The notes beneath the pieces are model-generated. The model was not told the origin of the DNA. It saw only the letters and a list, made by a program, of their open reading frames with translations, and did not search any database. A DNA stretch of 64,000 nt from Planomonospora sp. ID67723 (lineage in GTDB: Bacteria > Actinomycetota > Actinomycetes > Streptosporangiales > Streptosporangiaceae). Within the stretch, counting starts at the first letter, position 1. Each line of letters opens with the position of its first letter. Of the stretch, positions 32,985-41,677 are shown piece after piece. The stretch covers positions 1,268,001 through 1,332,000 of the forward strand of contig NZ_JABTEZ010000001.1 of the NCBI RefSeq assembly GCF_015711605.1. The letters are read 5' to 3'. Position numbers and translations under genes: made by a program.

Positions 32985-34540
32985 TGACTGCTACCGATAC
33001 CGAGACCAGGCCGGACGAGGTCCGGCCCGTGAAGCTGGGCGCCGTGGGCTGGGCGCGCTGGTTCTGGCGCACGCTCACCTCGATGCGTACCGCGCTGATC
33101 CTGCTCTTCCTGTTCGCCCTCGCCTCGATCCCGGGTTCGATCTGGCCGCAGCGCGGCGTCTCCGACGGCAAGGTCGCGCAGTACTACTCCGACAGCCCCG
33201 AGCTCGCCGAGTGGCTGGACCGGTTCTGGCTGTTCGACGTCTTCAAGGCGCCCTGGTTCGCGGCGATCTACCTGCTGCTGTTCGTCTCGCTGATCGGCTG
33301 CGTGCTCCCGCGCACCACGGCCCACCTGCGCGAGATGCGCAGGAAGCCGCCCGCAGCGCCGCGCAACCTCTCCCGCCTGCCCCAGCACGCCGTACTCGAC
33401 GCGGACCTGACCGTCGAGGAGGCGGCCGGGCGGCTGCGCAGGCTCCGCTTCCGGGTCGTCACCGGACCCGGCTGGGTGGCCGCGGAGAAGGGATACCTGA
33501 AGGAGACCGGCAACCTGCTGTTCCACGTCGCGCTGGTCGGGCTGCTGGTCGCGGTCGGGATCGGCGCGCTGTACGGCTACCGCGGCAACGTGCTCGTCGT
33601 GGAGGGCGACGGCTTCGCCAACACCGTCGCCACCTACGACCGGTACACACCCGGCCAGCAGGTGAACGCCGAGTCGCTGGAGCCGTTCTCGTTCACGCTC
33701 GAGGACTTCCAGGCCACCTACATCGCCAAGGGCGAGAAGCGGGGCCAGGCGCTCGACTACGCGGCGACGCTCGCGGTGACCGACAGCCCGGGGGCCCCCG
33801 AGCGGAAGTACGAACTCAAGGTCAACGAGCCGCTCGACGTGAACGGCACCTTGACCTACCTGATCGACCACGGGTACGCCCCCACCTTCCGGATCACCGA
33901 CGGCAGCGGGCAGGTCGTCCTGGAGGGAGCGGTGCCGTGCCTGGTCGTCCAGCCGGCCACCTTCGCCTCCGAGTGCGTCATCAAGATCCCGGACGCCCGG
34001 CCGGAGCAGCTCGGCATCCTGGCCGCCTTCCTGCCCACCACCGTGCCGACCGCGGGCGGGGAATGGACCTCGATCTTCCCCGGCACCGCCAACCCGACCG
34101 TGCAGGTGTACGGCGCGTTCGCCGGCGACCTCGGCATGCGCAACGGCGTCCCGCAGTCGGTCTACGAGATCCCGGCCGAGATCCTGAAGAAGATGAAGCC
34201 GCTGACCATGAAGGCCGACCCGCTGGCCGTGGGCGAGAAGCTCGACCTGCCGGGCGGGGCGGGCTCGATCGAGTTCACCGGCGTCAAGGAGTGGATCGCC
34301 CTCCAGATCACCCACGACCCCGGGCGCCTGCCCGCGCTGATCGCCGCCGGCCTGGCCACCGTCGCCGTGGTGTTCTCCCTGACCATCCGCCGCCGCCGGG
34401 TCTGGGTGCGGGTCGGGGACGGCGGAGCGGAGGCGGGCGGGCTCACCCGCACCGAAGGCGGTGACTTCGGCGAGGAGTTCGCCGGGATCGTCGCCGCCCT
34501 GAATCACGGCTCGAACCCTGGAGTGAAGGATGCCCGCTGA
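32984..34540 (+). CDS. resB: Cytochrome c biogenesis protein ResB (Ccs1)
   Basis: This 518-residue protein has three N-terminal membrane helices (TALILLFLFALASIPGSIWP, AIYLLLFVSLIGCVLPRT, LLFHVALVGLLVAVGIGALY), a large outer domain, and a last helix before a cytoplasmic tail. With CcsB it forms the system II haem-handling synthase. ATG 32984 was chosen at the TGATG junction; the upstream open frame is a ccdA shadow. It overlaps ccsB by 11 bases. Confidence 0.94.
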   Translation: MTATDTETRPDEVRPVKLGAVGWARWFWRTLTSMRTALILLFLFALASIPGSIWPQRGVSDGKVAQYYSDSPELAEWLDRFWLFDVFKAPWFAAIYLLLFVSLIGCVLPRTTAHLREMRRKPPAAPRNLSRLPQHAVLDADLTVEEAAGRLRRLRFRVVTGPGWVAAEKGYLKETGNLLFHVALVGLLVAVGIGALYGYRGNVLVVEGDGFANTVATYDRYTPGQQVNAESLEPFSFTLEDFQATYIAKGEKRGQALDYAATLAVTDSPGAPERKYELKVNEPLDVNGTLTYLIDHGYAPTFRITDGSGQVVLEGAVPCLVVQPATFASECVIKIPDARPEQLGILAAFLPTTVPTAGGEWTSIFPGTANPTVQVYGAFAGDLGMRNGVPQSVYEIPAEILKKMKPLTMKADPLAVGEKLDLPGGAGSIEFTGVKEWIALQITHDPGRLPALIAAGLATVAVVFSLTIRRRRVWVRVGDGGAEAGGLTRTEGGDFGEEFAGIVAALNHGSNPGVKDAR

Positions 34541-35549
34541 GGTCGATCCCGGTCTCGCCGCGCTGAGCGACCAGCTCATCCTGGCGACGGTGGTTCTCTA
34601 CGCCATCGCGATGATCGGTTACGCGCTGGACCTCGCCTTCGGCCGGGCCCGGTCCGCCTCCCCGGCGAAGACGGAGGAGCGCTCGGAGGCGCAGGCGGCC
34701 GAGCCCGCGCTCGTCGCGGCCGGTGCGGCCGCCGCATCCGCCGGGACGGGTACGGCCGCCGCCCCCGCGGAGGCGGGCCGGAGCGGCGGCGCGGGGAGCG
34801 GAGCGGAGAAGGCCCCGCCCTCCTGGGTGATGCGGGCCGGAGCGGTCGCGACCGTCCTGGCCTGGATCGGCTTCGCCGTGCACCTCGGCTCCGTCCTCAC
34901 CCGGGGGCTGGCGACGGGCCGGTGGCCCTGGGGCAACATGTACGAGTTCGTGGTGGCGATGTGCCTGGCGGCCATGGGCGCGTTCCTGCTGATGCAGCTG
35001 CGCTACCCGGTGCGGTTCCTGGGCGCCTCCGTCTCGGCCGCCGCGGGGCTCGGGCTCGGCTACGCCGTGCACTCCCTGCACGTGGAGGCGGGGCCCGCCA
35101 TGGTCGCGCTGAACTCCTACTGGATCGCGATCCACGTCTCGGCGGCCATCATCGCCAGCGGCCTGTTCATCGTCGCGGGGGCCTGCGGGGTCATCTTCCT
35201 CATCAGGCACGACGCCGCCGACCACCTGCCGACCCGGCAGGAGCTGGAGCGGGTCGCGCACCGGGCCATCGTGATCGGTTTCCCGATCTGGACCTTCGCC
35301 GTGATCGCCGGTGCGCTCTGGGCGGACAAGGCGTGGGGCCGCTACTGGGGCTGGGACCCCAAGGAGATCTGGGCGTTCATCACCTGGATCGTCTACGCCG
35401 GTTACCTGCACGCCCGCGCCACCGCCGGCTGGAAGGGCAAGGCCGCCACGGCCGTGCAGCTCGTCGCCTTCGCCAGCCTGCTGTTCAACCTCATCGGCGT
35501 GAACATCTTCTTCGAGGGCCTGCACTCCTACGCCGAACTCCCCGACTAG
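34530..35549 (+). CDS. ccsB: Cytochrome c biogenesis protein CcsB (CcsA/ResC type)
   Basis: This 339-residue membrane protein carries the tryptophan-rich WWD signature WGRYWGWDPKEIWAFITW, which binds haem at the outer surface, and the flanking histidines. An Ala-rich linker of about 60 residues (32-90) follows the first helix, as in other actinobacteria. It works with ResB to attach haem to apocytochrome c. The gene ends the cluster. Confidence 0.95.
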   Translation: MPAEVDPGLAALSDQLILATVVLYAIAMIGYALDLAFGRARSASPAKTEERSEAQAAEPALVAAGAAAASAGTGTAAAPAEAGRSGGAGSGAEKAPPSWVMRAGAVATVLAWIGFAVHLGSVLTRGLATGRWPWGNMYEFVVAMCLAAMGAFLLMQLRYPVRFLGASVSAAAGLGLGYAVHSLHVEAGPAMVALNSYWIAIHVSAAIIASGLFIVAGACGVIFLIRHDAADHLPTRQELERVAHRAIVIGFPIWTFAVIAGALWADKAWGRYWGWDPKEIWAFITWIVYAGYLHARATAGWKGKAATAVQLVAFASLLFNLIGVNIFFEGLHSYAELPD

Positions 35550-35712
35550 GGCCTGTCCGAGGTTCGGATCACCAGGCTGCGGATCCGCCCCGCACGCGCG
35601 AGCCGGACGGACCCCGTTCCGCCGGCCGTCCGCGGACGTCTTCGAAAATCCCGGTTCCGGGCGAACCATACGGCTCGCCGGCTCATCGAAGAGCGTGGGA
35701 ACGGAGCGTGCG

Positions 35713-38700
35713 ATGAGCGGTGGTCTGATCGACGGGGATCCGCAGCGGCTGGGCGGTTACTGGCTGGCCGGCCGGCTGGGCGCCGGCGGCCAGGGAGTGG
35801 TGTACGAGGCCTACGACGCCGGGGGACGGCGCGTGGCGATCAAGGTACTGCACGGTGACGCGGGGACCGACGCCGAGCTGCGGCACCGCTTCGGCCGCGA
35901 GGCGGCGGCCGCGCGGAAGGTCGCCTCGTTCTGCACGGCGGGTGTGATCGACGCCGATCTGGACGGGGCGCGGCCGTACATCGTCTCCGAGTACGTGGAG
36001 GGCCCCAGCCTGCGCAGGGCCGTGAACGAGGGGCGCCTGTTCGGCGGGGGCGATCTGCACCGGCTGGCGACGGCGATAGCCACGGCGCTGACGGCGATCC
36101 ACGACGCGGAGGTGATCCACCGTGACCTGAAGCCGGACAACGTGCTGCTGGGCCCGGACGGTCCACGGGTGATCGACTTCGGGGTGGCCCGGACGGCGGA
36201 CATGTCGCTGACCGCGACCGGGGTGGTGTCGGGCACGCCGACCTACATGGCTCCCGAGGTGTTCACGGGAGAGCGGGCGGGGACCGCGGCCGACGTGTTC
36301 GCCTGGGGCGGGATCGTGCTGTTCGCCGCGACGGGGGCGGACCCGTTCCAGGCGGAGACGCTGGGCGCCGTGATGCACCGGGTGCTGTCGGTCCAGCCGA
36401 GGCTGGACGCGCTGCCCGAGATGCTGCGCCCGCTGGTCGCCGCCGCGCTCGCCAAGGATCCCCAGACCCGGCCGACCGCCAGAGACCTGCTGCTCGCGCT
36501 GACCAGTCAGGACGGCAGGCTCGACACCTCCCGGTTGCTCATGGCGGGCAGCGACGCCGGCGCCCTGGTCCGTGCGGACTCCGCCGATCCCGGGCTGGGG
36601 GTCCTCGCCGAGGATTCCTACGCCGCCCTCGGCCCGGCCGAGCGCGAGCTGGCTCCCGAGCTTTTCCTGCGGCTGGTGACGGTCACCCAGGACGGTCAGC
36701 AGATCCCACGGCGGGCGCGCTGGGCCGAGCTGCTGGACGGGCGTCCGGAGCACGAGGCGGCCGGGATCCGGCGGCTGGTGGAGACCTTCGCCTACCTGAT
36801 CGCCCACGACGAGGAGGAGCTGTGGCTGTCGCGACCGGCGCTCCCGCTCGCCTGGCCCCGGCTGCGGCAGTGGGTGCGGGCCAACTGGGACGGCCTGGCG
36901 GCGCACCGGGACATCCTCGCCGCCGCGTGGCGCTGGCACGCCCAGGGCCGCCAGGTCGGCGACCTGTTCCAGGGCGGCACCCTGGAGAGCGCCATGAGCT
37001 GGGCGGCCACCGGCCGCCGCAACATCACGCTCAGCGCGGTCGAGCGGGACTTCCTGGAGGCCGGGGTCGCCCTGACCCGGCGCCGGGCCCGCCGCAGCCG
37101 CCTGGTCGCCTCGGCGCTGGCCGTGCTGCTGGTGACCGCCCTGGTCGCGGGGGCGATCGCCGTACGGCAGAGCAGGATGGCCGACGAGCGCGCCGTCACC
37201 ATCGCCGCCCAGCGCGATGAGGCCCAGGCCCGCCAGCTGGCGGCCACGGCCGAGTCGCTGCGGGTGTCGGACCCGGTGCGGGCGATGCTGCTGAGCGTGG
37301 CCGCCTGGCGGCTGGACCCGGATGTGGTCGAGGCCCGGGCGGCGCTGACCGGCTCGCTCTCCCGGAGGGAGATCGCCGCGTTCCGGGACCCGTCCACCTC
37401 GGTGCGGACGGTGCGGGCGCTCAGCCGCGACGGGCGCATCCTCGCCAGCGCGAGCGAGGGCCGGGTCCGCCTCTGGGACGTGCGGTCCGGCCGGCAGATC
37501 ACGAGCTTCTCCGGCGTGGACGACGACCTGCGTCAGATCGTGCTCGGCCCGGGCGGCAGGCTTCTGGTCACGGTGGGCAGGGAGGAGATCCGGAGCTGGG
37601 ACGTGGCGACCGGCAGGCCGCACGGTCCCGCACGCGTCTATCCCGGCCAGGCGGACCTCGACCTCGGCGTCTCCTTCGGCCACTCCGAGGACTGGGTCGC
37701 CGTCTACGGCGGGCAGGGGCTGTCGGGCGTCCTGCACACCGGGACCGGTGAGGCGCGGGAGACGTCGGCGTCCGTCCTCGGGACATACGCCGACATCTCT
37801 TCCGACGGGCGCCACCTCGTCACGGGCGGCTTCCAGAGCCGGCCGGCGATCGTCGACCTCGGCACGCTGCGAGCCACCCCGCTGGGCGCCGACTGCCAGT
37901 GCTCCTCGCCGGTCGCCTACAGCCCGGACGGCCGGACCGTCGCGCTCGGCAAGGCCAAGCGGGTGGAGCTGTACGACACGGCCACCGGGGCGATGACGGC
38001 TCACCTCTCCGGCCGGGGGGACGGCGGGCCCCTGCGGTTCAGCGCCGACGGACGGTTCCTGACGGCGGTGGACTCGGCCGGCGACATCAGGATCTGGCGG
38101 CTGGAGGACCGGCGGCTGCTGCTGACGCACAGGACCGGTACGGAGGAACGGCCTTCGACGGCATTCGACCCGGACGGGCACACGCTGCGCTATCTCGTCG
38201 AGGACGGCGTCACGGCCTTGGACCTCTCTTCTGTGACCGGTGCCGCCACCCGGGGGCGGGCACTGCCCGGAGAGGCGGTGCTGAGCCCCGACTGGCGCCT
38301 GGCCGCCGTCAAGGAGTACGGCGAGAGCCGGGTCCAGCTCCTGGACGCGCACGAGCGCACCCCTGTCGCCACCCTGGAGCTGGGGAAGGGAACGACGGAC
38401 GAGTTCGCCACGATGGTCTTCAGCGGCGACGGCAGGCGCCTGGTGGTCAGCGCGGGGACGACGGGCGAGATCACCGTCTGGGACACCGCGACCTTCCGGC
38501 GGCTCGCCGTCCTGTCCGCGGGGGAGGAACTCGCCGTGGGGGCGCTGGCGGTGGACGTCACCGGAACCATGGTGGCCGCCCAGATCAGCGGATTCATCGA
38601 CGAGCCGATGCGCGGCGAGGTCCGGCTGTGGGAGGTGCCCGGCGGCCGGCAGCGCTGGGTCCGGCGCGAGCAGGATTCCGACGAGATGGTGTTCACCCCG

Positions 38701-39255
38701 GACGGCCGGGCCCTGGCGGTCACCTTCGGCGACCGGAGGCTGCTGGACACCTCGACCGGCGCGCCGTACGGCCCGCCGGTCAGCATGCGCAGCAGCTCGC
38801 TCACCTTCGACCGGACGGGTTCACGCTTCGCCGTCATCGACTCCGTGGGGCGCGTCTCGGTGTGGGGGACCGGGAGCAGGAGACGGATGGGGCCGGTGAT
38901 CCGGGTCCGCGTCGAGGAGGACGTGGAGGCGTCGGCCGCCTTCTCCCCCGCGGGAGACGTGATCGCGGTGATGTCCGGCCCCCGGACGGTGGGGCTGTGG
39001 CACATCGCCACCGGCAGGCGGCTGGGCGGGGCGCTCGCCGTGGGGAGCGGGGAGCTGGTCGGCATGACCTTCACCGCGGACGGCTCCCGGCTCGTCACCT
39101 TGGACCGTGACGGTACCCGGATCGAGCATCCGGTCGATCCCGAGCCGGTGGCGGCGGCGGTCTGCGCGCGGGCCGGACGGACACTGACCCCCGACGAGTG
39201 GCGGACGCATCTCCCGGGCCTGGCCTACCGGGACGTGTGCGCGGTCCGGCGTTGA
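35713..39255 (+). CDS. Membrane Ser/Thr protein kinase with C-terminal beta-propeller
   Basis: This 1180-residue protein has a Hanks-type kinase domain (about residues 10-270): GAGGQGVVYEAYDAGG, IKVLHGD, HRDLKPDNVLL, DFGVAR and GTPTYMAPEVF. A helical linker follows, then one membrane helix (LVASALAVLLVTALVAGAIAV, near residue 465), and from about 550 to the end WD40/YVTN-type propeller repeats with LWDVRSG, SWDVATG and VWGTGS motifs. ATG 35713 with GGAG 6 nt upstream is preferred over GTG 35695. The propeller may be an outer sensor. No substrate gene is obvious. Confidence 0.9.
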   Translation: MSGGLIDGDPQRLGGYWLAGRLGAGGQGVVYEAYDAGGRRVAIKVLHGDAGTDAELRHRFGREAAAARKVASFCTAGVIDADLDGARPYIVSEYVEGPSLRRAVNEGRLFGGGDLHRLATAIATALTAIHDAEVIHRDLKPDNVLLGPDGPRVIDFGVARTADMSLTATGVVSGTPTYMAPEVFTGERAGTAADVFAWGGIVLFAATGADPFQAETLGAVMHRVLSVQPRLDALPEMLRPLVAAALAKDPQTRPTARDLLLALTSQDGRLDTSRLLMAGSDAGALVRADSADPGLGVLAEDSYAALGPAERELAPELFLRLVTVTQDGQQIPRRARWAELLDGRPEHEAAGIRRLVETFAYLIAHDEEELWLSRPALPLAWPRLRQWVRANWDGLAAHRDILAAAWRWHAQGRQVGDLFQGGTLESAMSWAATGRRNITLSAVERDFLEAGVALTRRRARRSRLVASALAVLLVTALVAGAIAVRQSRMADERAVTIAAQRDEAQARQLAATAESLRVSDPVRAMLLSVAAWRLDPDVVEARAALTGSLSRREIAAFRDPSTSVRTVRALSRDGRILASASEGRVRLWDVRSGRQITSFSGVDDDLRQIVLGPGGRLLVTVGREEIRSWDVATGRPHGPARVYPGQADLDLGVSFGHSEDWVAVYGGQGLSGVLHTGTGEARETSASVLGTYADISSDGRHLVTGGFQSRPAIVDLGTLRATPLGADCQCSSPVAYSPDGRTVALGKAKRVELYDTATGAMTAHLSGRGDGGPLRFSADGRFLTAVDSAGDIRIWRLEDRRLLLTHRTGTEERPSTAFDPDGHTLRYLVEDGVTALDLSSVTGAATRGRALPGEAVLSPDWRLAAVKEYGESRVQLLDAHERTPVATLELGKGTTDEFATMVFSGDGRRLVVSAGTTGEITVWDTATFRRLAVLSAGEELAVGALAVDVTGTMVAAQISGFIDEPMRGEVRLWEVPGGRQRWVRREQDSDEMVFTPDGRALAVTFGDRRLLDTSTGAPYGPPVSMRSSSLTFDRTGSRFAVIDSVGRVSVWGTGSRRRMGPVIRVRVEEDVEASAAFSPAGDVIAVMSGPRTVGLWHIATGRRLGGALAVGSGELVGMTFTADGSRLVTLDRDGTRIEHPVDPEPVAAAVCARAGRTLTPDEWRTHLPGLAYRDVCAVRR

Positions 39256-39326
39256 GCCCGCGGCGAGTCGGCGGGCGCGCAGCAGGGAGCCGGGCCGGCG
39301 CTTCGGCCGGGGTTCCGCCCGGAGGT

Positions 39327-39632
39327 TCAGTCCTCGTCGCGCAGGCGGCGGTCGAGGTCCTTGAGGAAGTCGGGGTCGTCGTCCGGGCCCTTCGGGGCCT
39401 GGGGGCGCGGTTTCGGGGCGGTGCCGTCACGGAAGACCGCGCGTGGGGCGCGCGGACCGAGGGGACGGCCGAGCAGCAACCAGAACAGGCCGCCGACAAG
39501 GGGCGTCAGCACCACGATGAGCACCCAAAGGATCTTGGGAAGGTTCCTGGTGTCCTCGTCCGGCGTGGTGATGACGTCGAACAGGCAGTAGAGCCAGAAA
39601 GCGAGCAGAGCCAGACCGAGAAGCACGGACAT
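39327..39632 (-). CDS. PLDc_N-domain small membrane protein
   Basis: This 101-residue protein has two hydrophobic helices (LLGLALLAFWLYCLFDVI and ILWVLIVVLTPLVGGLFWLL), the first carrying the FDVI(T/x)xxxxxxRNLPK pattern of PLDc_N. An acidic and basic tail (KGPDDDPDFLKDLDRRLRDED) ends the protein. The role is unknown. ATG 39632 gives the family length; ATG 39650 is an alternative, and neither has a clear ribosome-binding site. Confidence 0.8.
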   Translation of the reverse strand: MSVLLGLALLAFWLYCLFDVITTPDEDTRNLPKILWVLIVVLTPLVGGLFWLLLGRPLGPRAPRAVFRDGTAPKPRPQAPKGPDDDPDFLKDLDRRLRDED

Positions 39633-39771
39633 GCCCGAACTGTAAGCCATTCCGGGAACAGGTGCGTCCGTGACCGGCATTCGGGATGACGTGTGGAGAT
39701 CCACCCCGTACGGTGGAACCCGGTGCCGCTTTCCCAGGGGGCGTGATGACGCAGCCGTGTGATCAGACGCG

Positions 39772-40602
39772 ATGACCACCGACAGGGGCCGTCACCGGCG
39801 GCGATGGTGGCAGCGAGGGCCGGCGCACCGGACGGACGGCGCCGTCAGGGAGGCTCCGCGCGAGGTCCCGCGTGATCCGGAGCGGCGGATGCGGGCCGTG
39901 GCGGCTCCGCAGGGAGACCGCCCCCAGTACACCTGGCGCGACTTCGAACTCGTCGACGAGCGCCCCCGGGCCCAGCCCAATTCCCCCGACACCCCGGACC
40001 TGGGCGACGGCCTGCGGCACTGCGGGATGCTGGAGCGCATCCTGCACCGCCAGTGGGACGTCCGGAAGGGGCCGCCGCCTCCGGAGGTCGTGCGGGCGGT
40101 GGAGAGTCTCGCCCGGCTGCCCGACGGGCTGAAGGCCAGACTGGCCCAGGGGCTCGACGGGATCTACGTCGGCGAGGGCGGCGTGCCCGACCTGGACGAC
40201 ATGGGCTACCTCCGCGGTGCGCCGCTGCCCTCGGGCCGGGCGACCTGGGACATCTGCGCGGGAGCGTACGGCGACCGCAAGGTCGTGGTGGGAGACCGGC
40301 CCTCACCCACTCCCGACGTGATGATGCACGAGATCGGCCACGCCCTGGACGACGTGGACGCACCGCACGAGGACTGGGTCTCGGACTCCCCGGAGTTCGT
40401 CGCCCTCTACGAGCGCTGCGCTCCCGTCCTGGCCTCGTCCTTCCACCTGCAGCCGGGGACTCTGGGCCGCAGGGAGTTCTTCGCCGACGCCTTCGCCGCC
40501 ATCGCCTCCCGTCAGCGTCCCGCCCTCGTGGACATGCTGGGCGGGGACACCCGGACGGCACTCGATGTCATGCTGTTCTTCAATCGGCGCTACGGAATCT
40601 AG
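39772..40602 (+). CDS. Anthrax-lethal-factor/PPEP-like zinc metallopeptidase
   Basis: This 276-residue protein carries the zincin motif MMHEIGHALDD (HExxH), followed by SPEFVALYERC and REFFADAFA, whose Glu is the expected third zinc ligand. This spacing is that of the anthrax toxin lethal factor / Pro-Pro-endopeptidase family. The N-terminal 40 residues are very basic, and no signal peptide is visible, so the protein is cytoplasmic or exported by another route. The substrate is unknown. The start is uncertain because no ribosome-binding site is clear. A small gene follows 10 bases later. Confidence 0.82.
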   Translation: MTTDRGRHRRRWWQRGPAHRTDGAVREAPREVPRDPERRMRAVAAPQGDRPQYTWRDFELVDERPRAQPNSPDTPDLGDGLRHCGMLERILHRQWDVRKGPPPPEVVRAVESLARLPDGLKARLAQGLDGIYVGEGGVPDLDDMGYLRGAPLPSGRATWDICAGAYGDRKVVVGDRPSPTPDVMMHEIGHALDDVDAPHEDWVSDSPEFVALYERCAPVLASSFHLQPGTLGRREFFADAFAAIASRQRPALVDMLGGDTRTALDVMLFFNRRYGI

Positions 40603-40612
40603 GTGATCTGGG

Positions 40613-40852
40613 ATGTACGTCATCCGGCTCGCTGACGGGACCCTGCGCGTGCCGCAGAGCCTGTCCAGCGATGACGGGCGTCTGATCGGCAACGCGTACG
40701 TGGAGATCTCCCCGGGGGACCCGGAGTACGACCGCTGGCTGCCCGAGTCGCTCACGGAGGAGGAGATGGCAGAACGACGCCGCAGGTGGCACGACGACAA
40801 CGACGAGCTGGAACGGGAGTTCCTGGCCTTCAAGGCCGAACGGGACGGCTAG
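40613..40852 (+). CDS. Small hypothetical partner of metallopeptidase
   Basis: This 79-residue acidic and charged protein begins MYVIRLADGTLRVPQSL, continues with a short beta-rich part (NAYVEISPGDPEYDRWLP) and ends in a charged helix (EEEMAERRRRWHDDNDELER). No family is recognised. The 10-base gap behind the peptidase gene implies co-transcription. It could be an inhibitor, chaperone or substrate; that is only inference. Confidence 0.7.
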   Translation: MYVIRLADGTLRVPQSLSSDDGRLIGNAYVEISPGDPEYDRWLPESLTEEEMAERRRRWHDDNDELEREFLAFKAERDG

Positions 40853-40978
40853 GGCGGACCGGCGAGCAGGACGGCCGGAGCCGAACAGGGCAGCCGGGAA
40901 CGCCGGGTGACTCCACGGTGACCCTGCGGCTTCCGGGTAAGGCGCGCAGGATCACCGATGGTGTGACGTCATGAGCCG

Positions 40979-41200
40979 TCAGACGCGGGGAGACTCGCCC
41001 GCCGGCCTTTCGGCCGTCAGGACGTCCTCACCGCGAAGAAGGGCGTGCACTTCCGACTCGCGGAAGCGCCGGTGCCCTCCGGGGGTACGGATGCTGCTGA
41101 TGCGGCCTGCCGCGGCCCAGCGCGTAACCGTCTTTGGGTCAACCCGGAAGAGGGCGGCAACCTCTCCAGGTGTCAGCAGACGCTCGCTGCTACTCTCCAC
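40979..41200 (-). CDS. bldC: BldC-like MerR-type developmental regulator
   Basis: This 73-residue DNA-binding protein contains LLTPGEVAALFRVDPKTVTRW, then GRISSIRTPGGHRRFRESEV. It is nearly the BldC sequence of Streptomyces, where BldC binds head-to-tail at direct repeats and delays development. GTG 41200 has GGGGGAG about 7 nt upstream and fits the family N-terminus; ATG 41218 would add six residues. Confidence 0.92.
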   Translation of the reverse strand: MESSSERLLTPGEVAALFRVDPKTVTRWAAAGRISSIRTPGGHRRFRESEVHALLRGEDVLTAERPAGESPRV

Positions 41201-41479
41201 AATCTCTCCCCCTCGCATCCCGCTTCCTGCCAGCGGGCGGACAGGTAACCAGTGTGCCGAGCGAAGCCTGATTTATCCGTGCTTTCCATCAAAGATCACG
41301 GGTTGTTATCGACTGACTGCCCGATTGTTATATGATAGAGCCTCTTTGAGACTCTCGTGGGTGTTTCTTTACGTAACTGATGTGTTGGGAACACTAGCAG
41401 CGCTCGTGCCGGATGCGAAGAGCCCACTGCTCCGCGTCGTGCTGCCCACACCGTGGACGGCGTGCCGTAGCCTCGATGC
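41201..41479. promoter_or_regulatory. AT-richer divergent promoter region of bldC
   Basis: These 279 bases are clearly less GC-rich than the surroundings, especially 41265-41365. TATGAT at 41331-41336 is a near-perfect plus-strand -10 box, without a convincing -35 at normal spacing. No gene is supported. Confidence 0.5.
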
Positions 41480-41677
41480 GTGCATCCCGCTTTCGTCTAC
41501 AGCGCATCTCGGCTCGGCCTGCTGCTTGTGAGCATCGGCGTGCTCTACCTGCTGGGCCTGCGTGAACCCTTCATCCTGCTGGTCGCGGCCTTCCTCGTCA
41601 GCGGCGTGGTCAGCTATGTCCTGCTGTCCAAGCAGCGCGACGCACTGAGCGCGCGGATCGCCAAGAATCGGGAGTGA
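41480..41677 (+). CDS. DUF4229 small membrane protein
   Basis: This 65-residue protein has two membrane helices (LGLLLVSIGVLYLLGL and FILLVAAFLVSGVVSYVLL) followed by a basic tail (SKQRDALSARIAKNRE). It matches DUF4229 of actinobacteria. The function is unknown. GTG 41480 starts the family N-terminus. Its stop touches the stop of the convergent gene. Confidence 0.82.
   Translation: MHPAFVYSASRLGLLLVSIGVLYLLGLREPFILLVAAFLVSGVVSYVLLSKQRDALSARIAKNRE

Noticed and set aside
35683-38352. Minus-strand 889-codon frame opposite the kinase
   Set aside because: Compositional shadow without motifs; the plus strand carries all kinase motifs.
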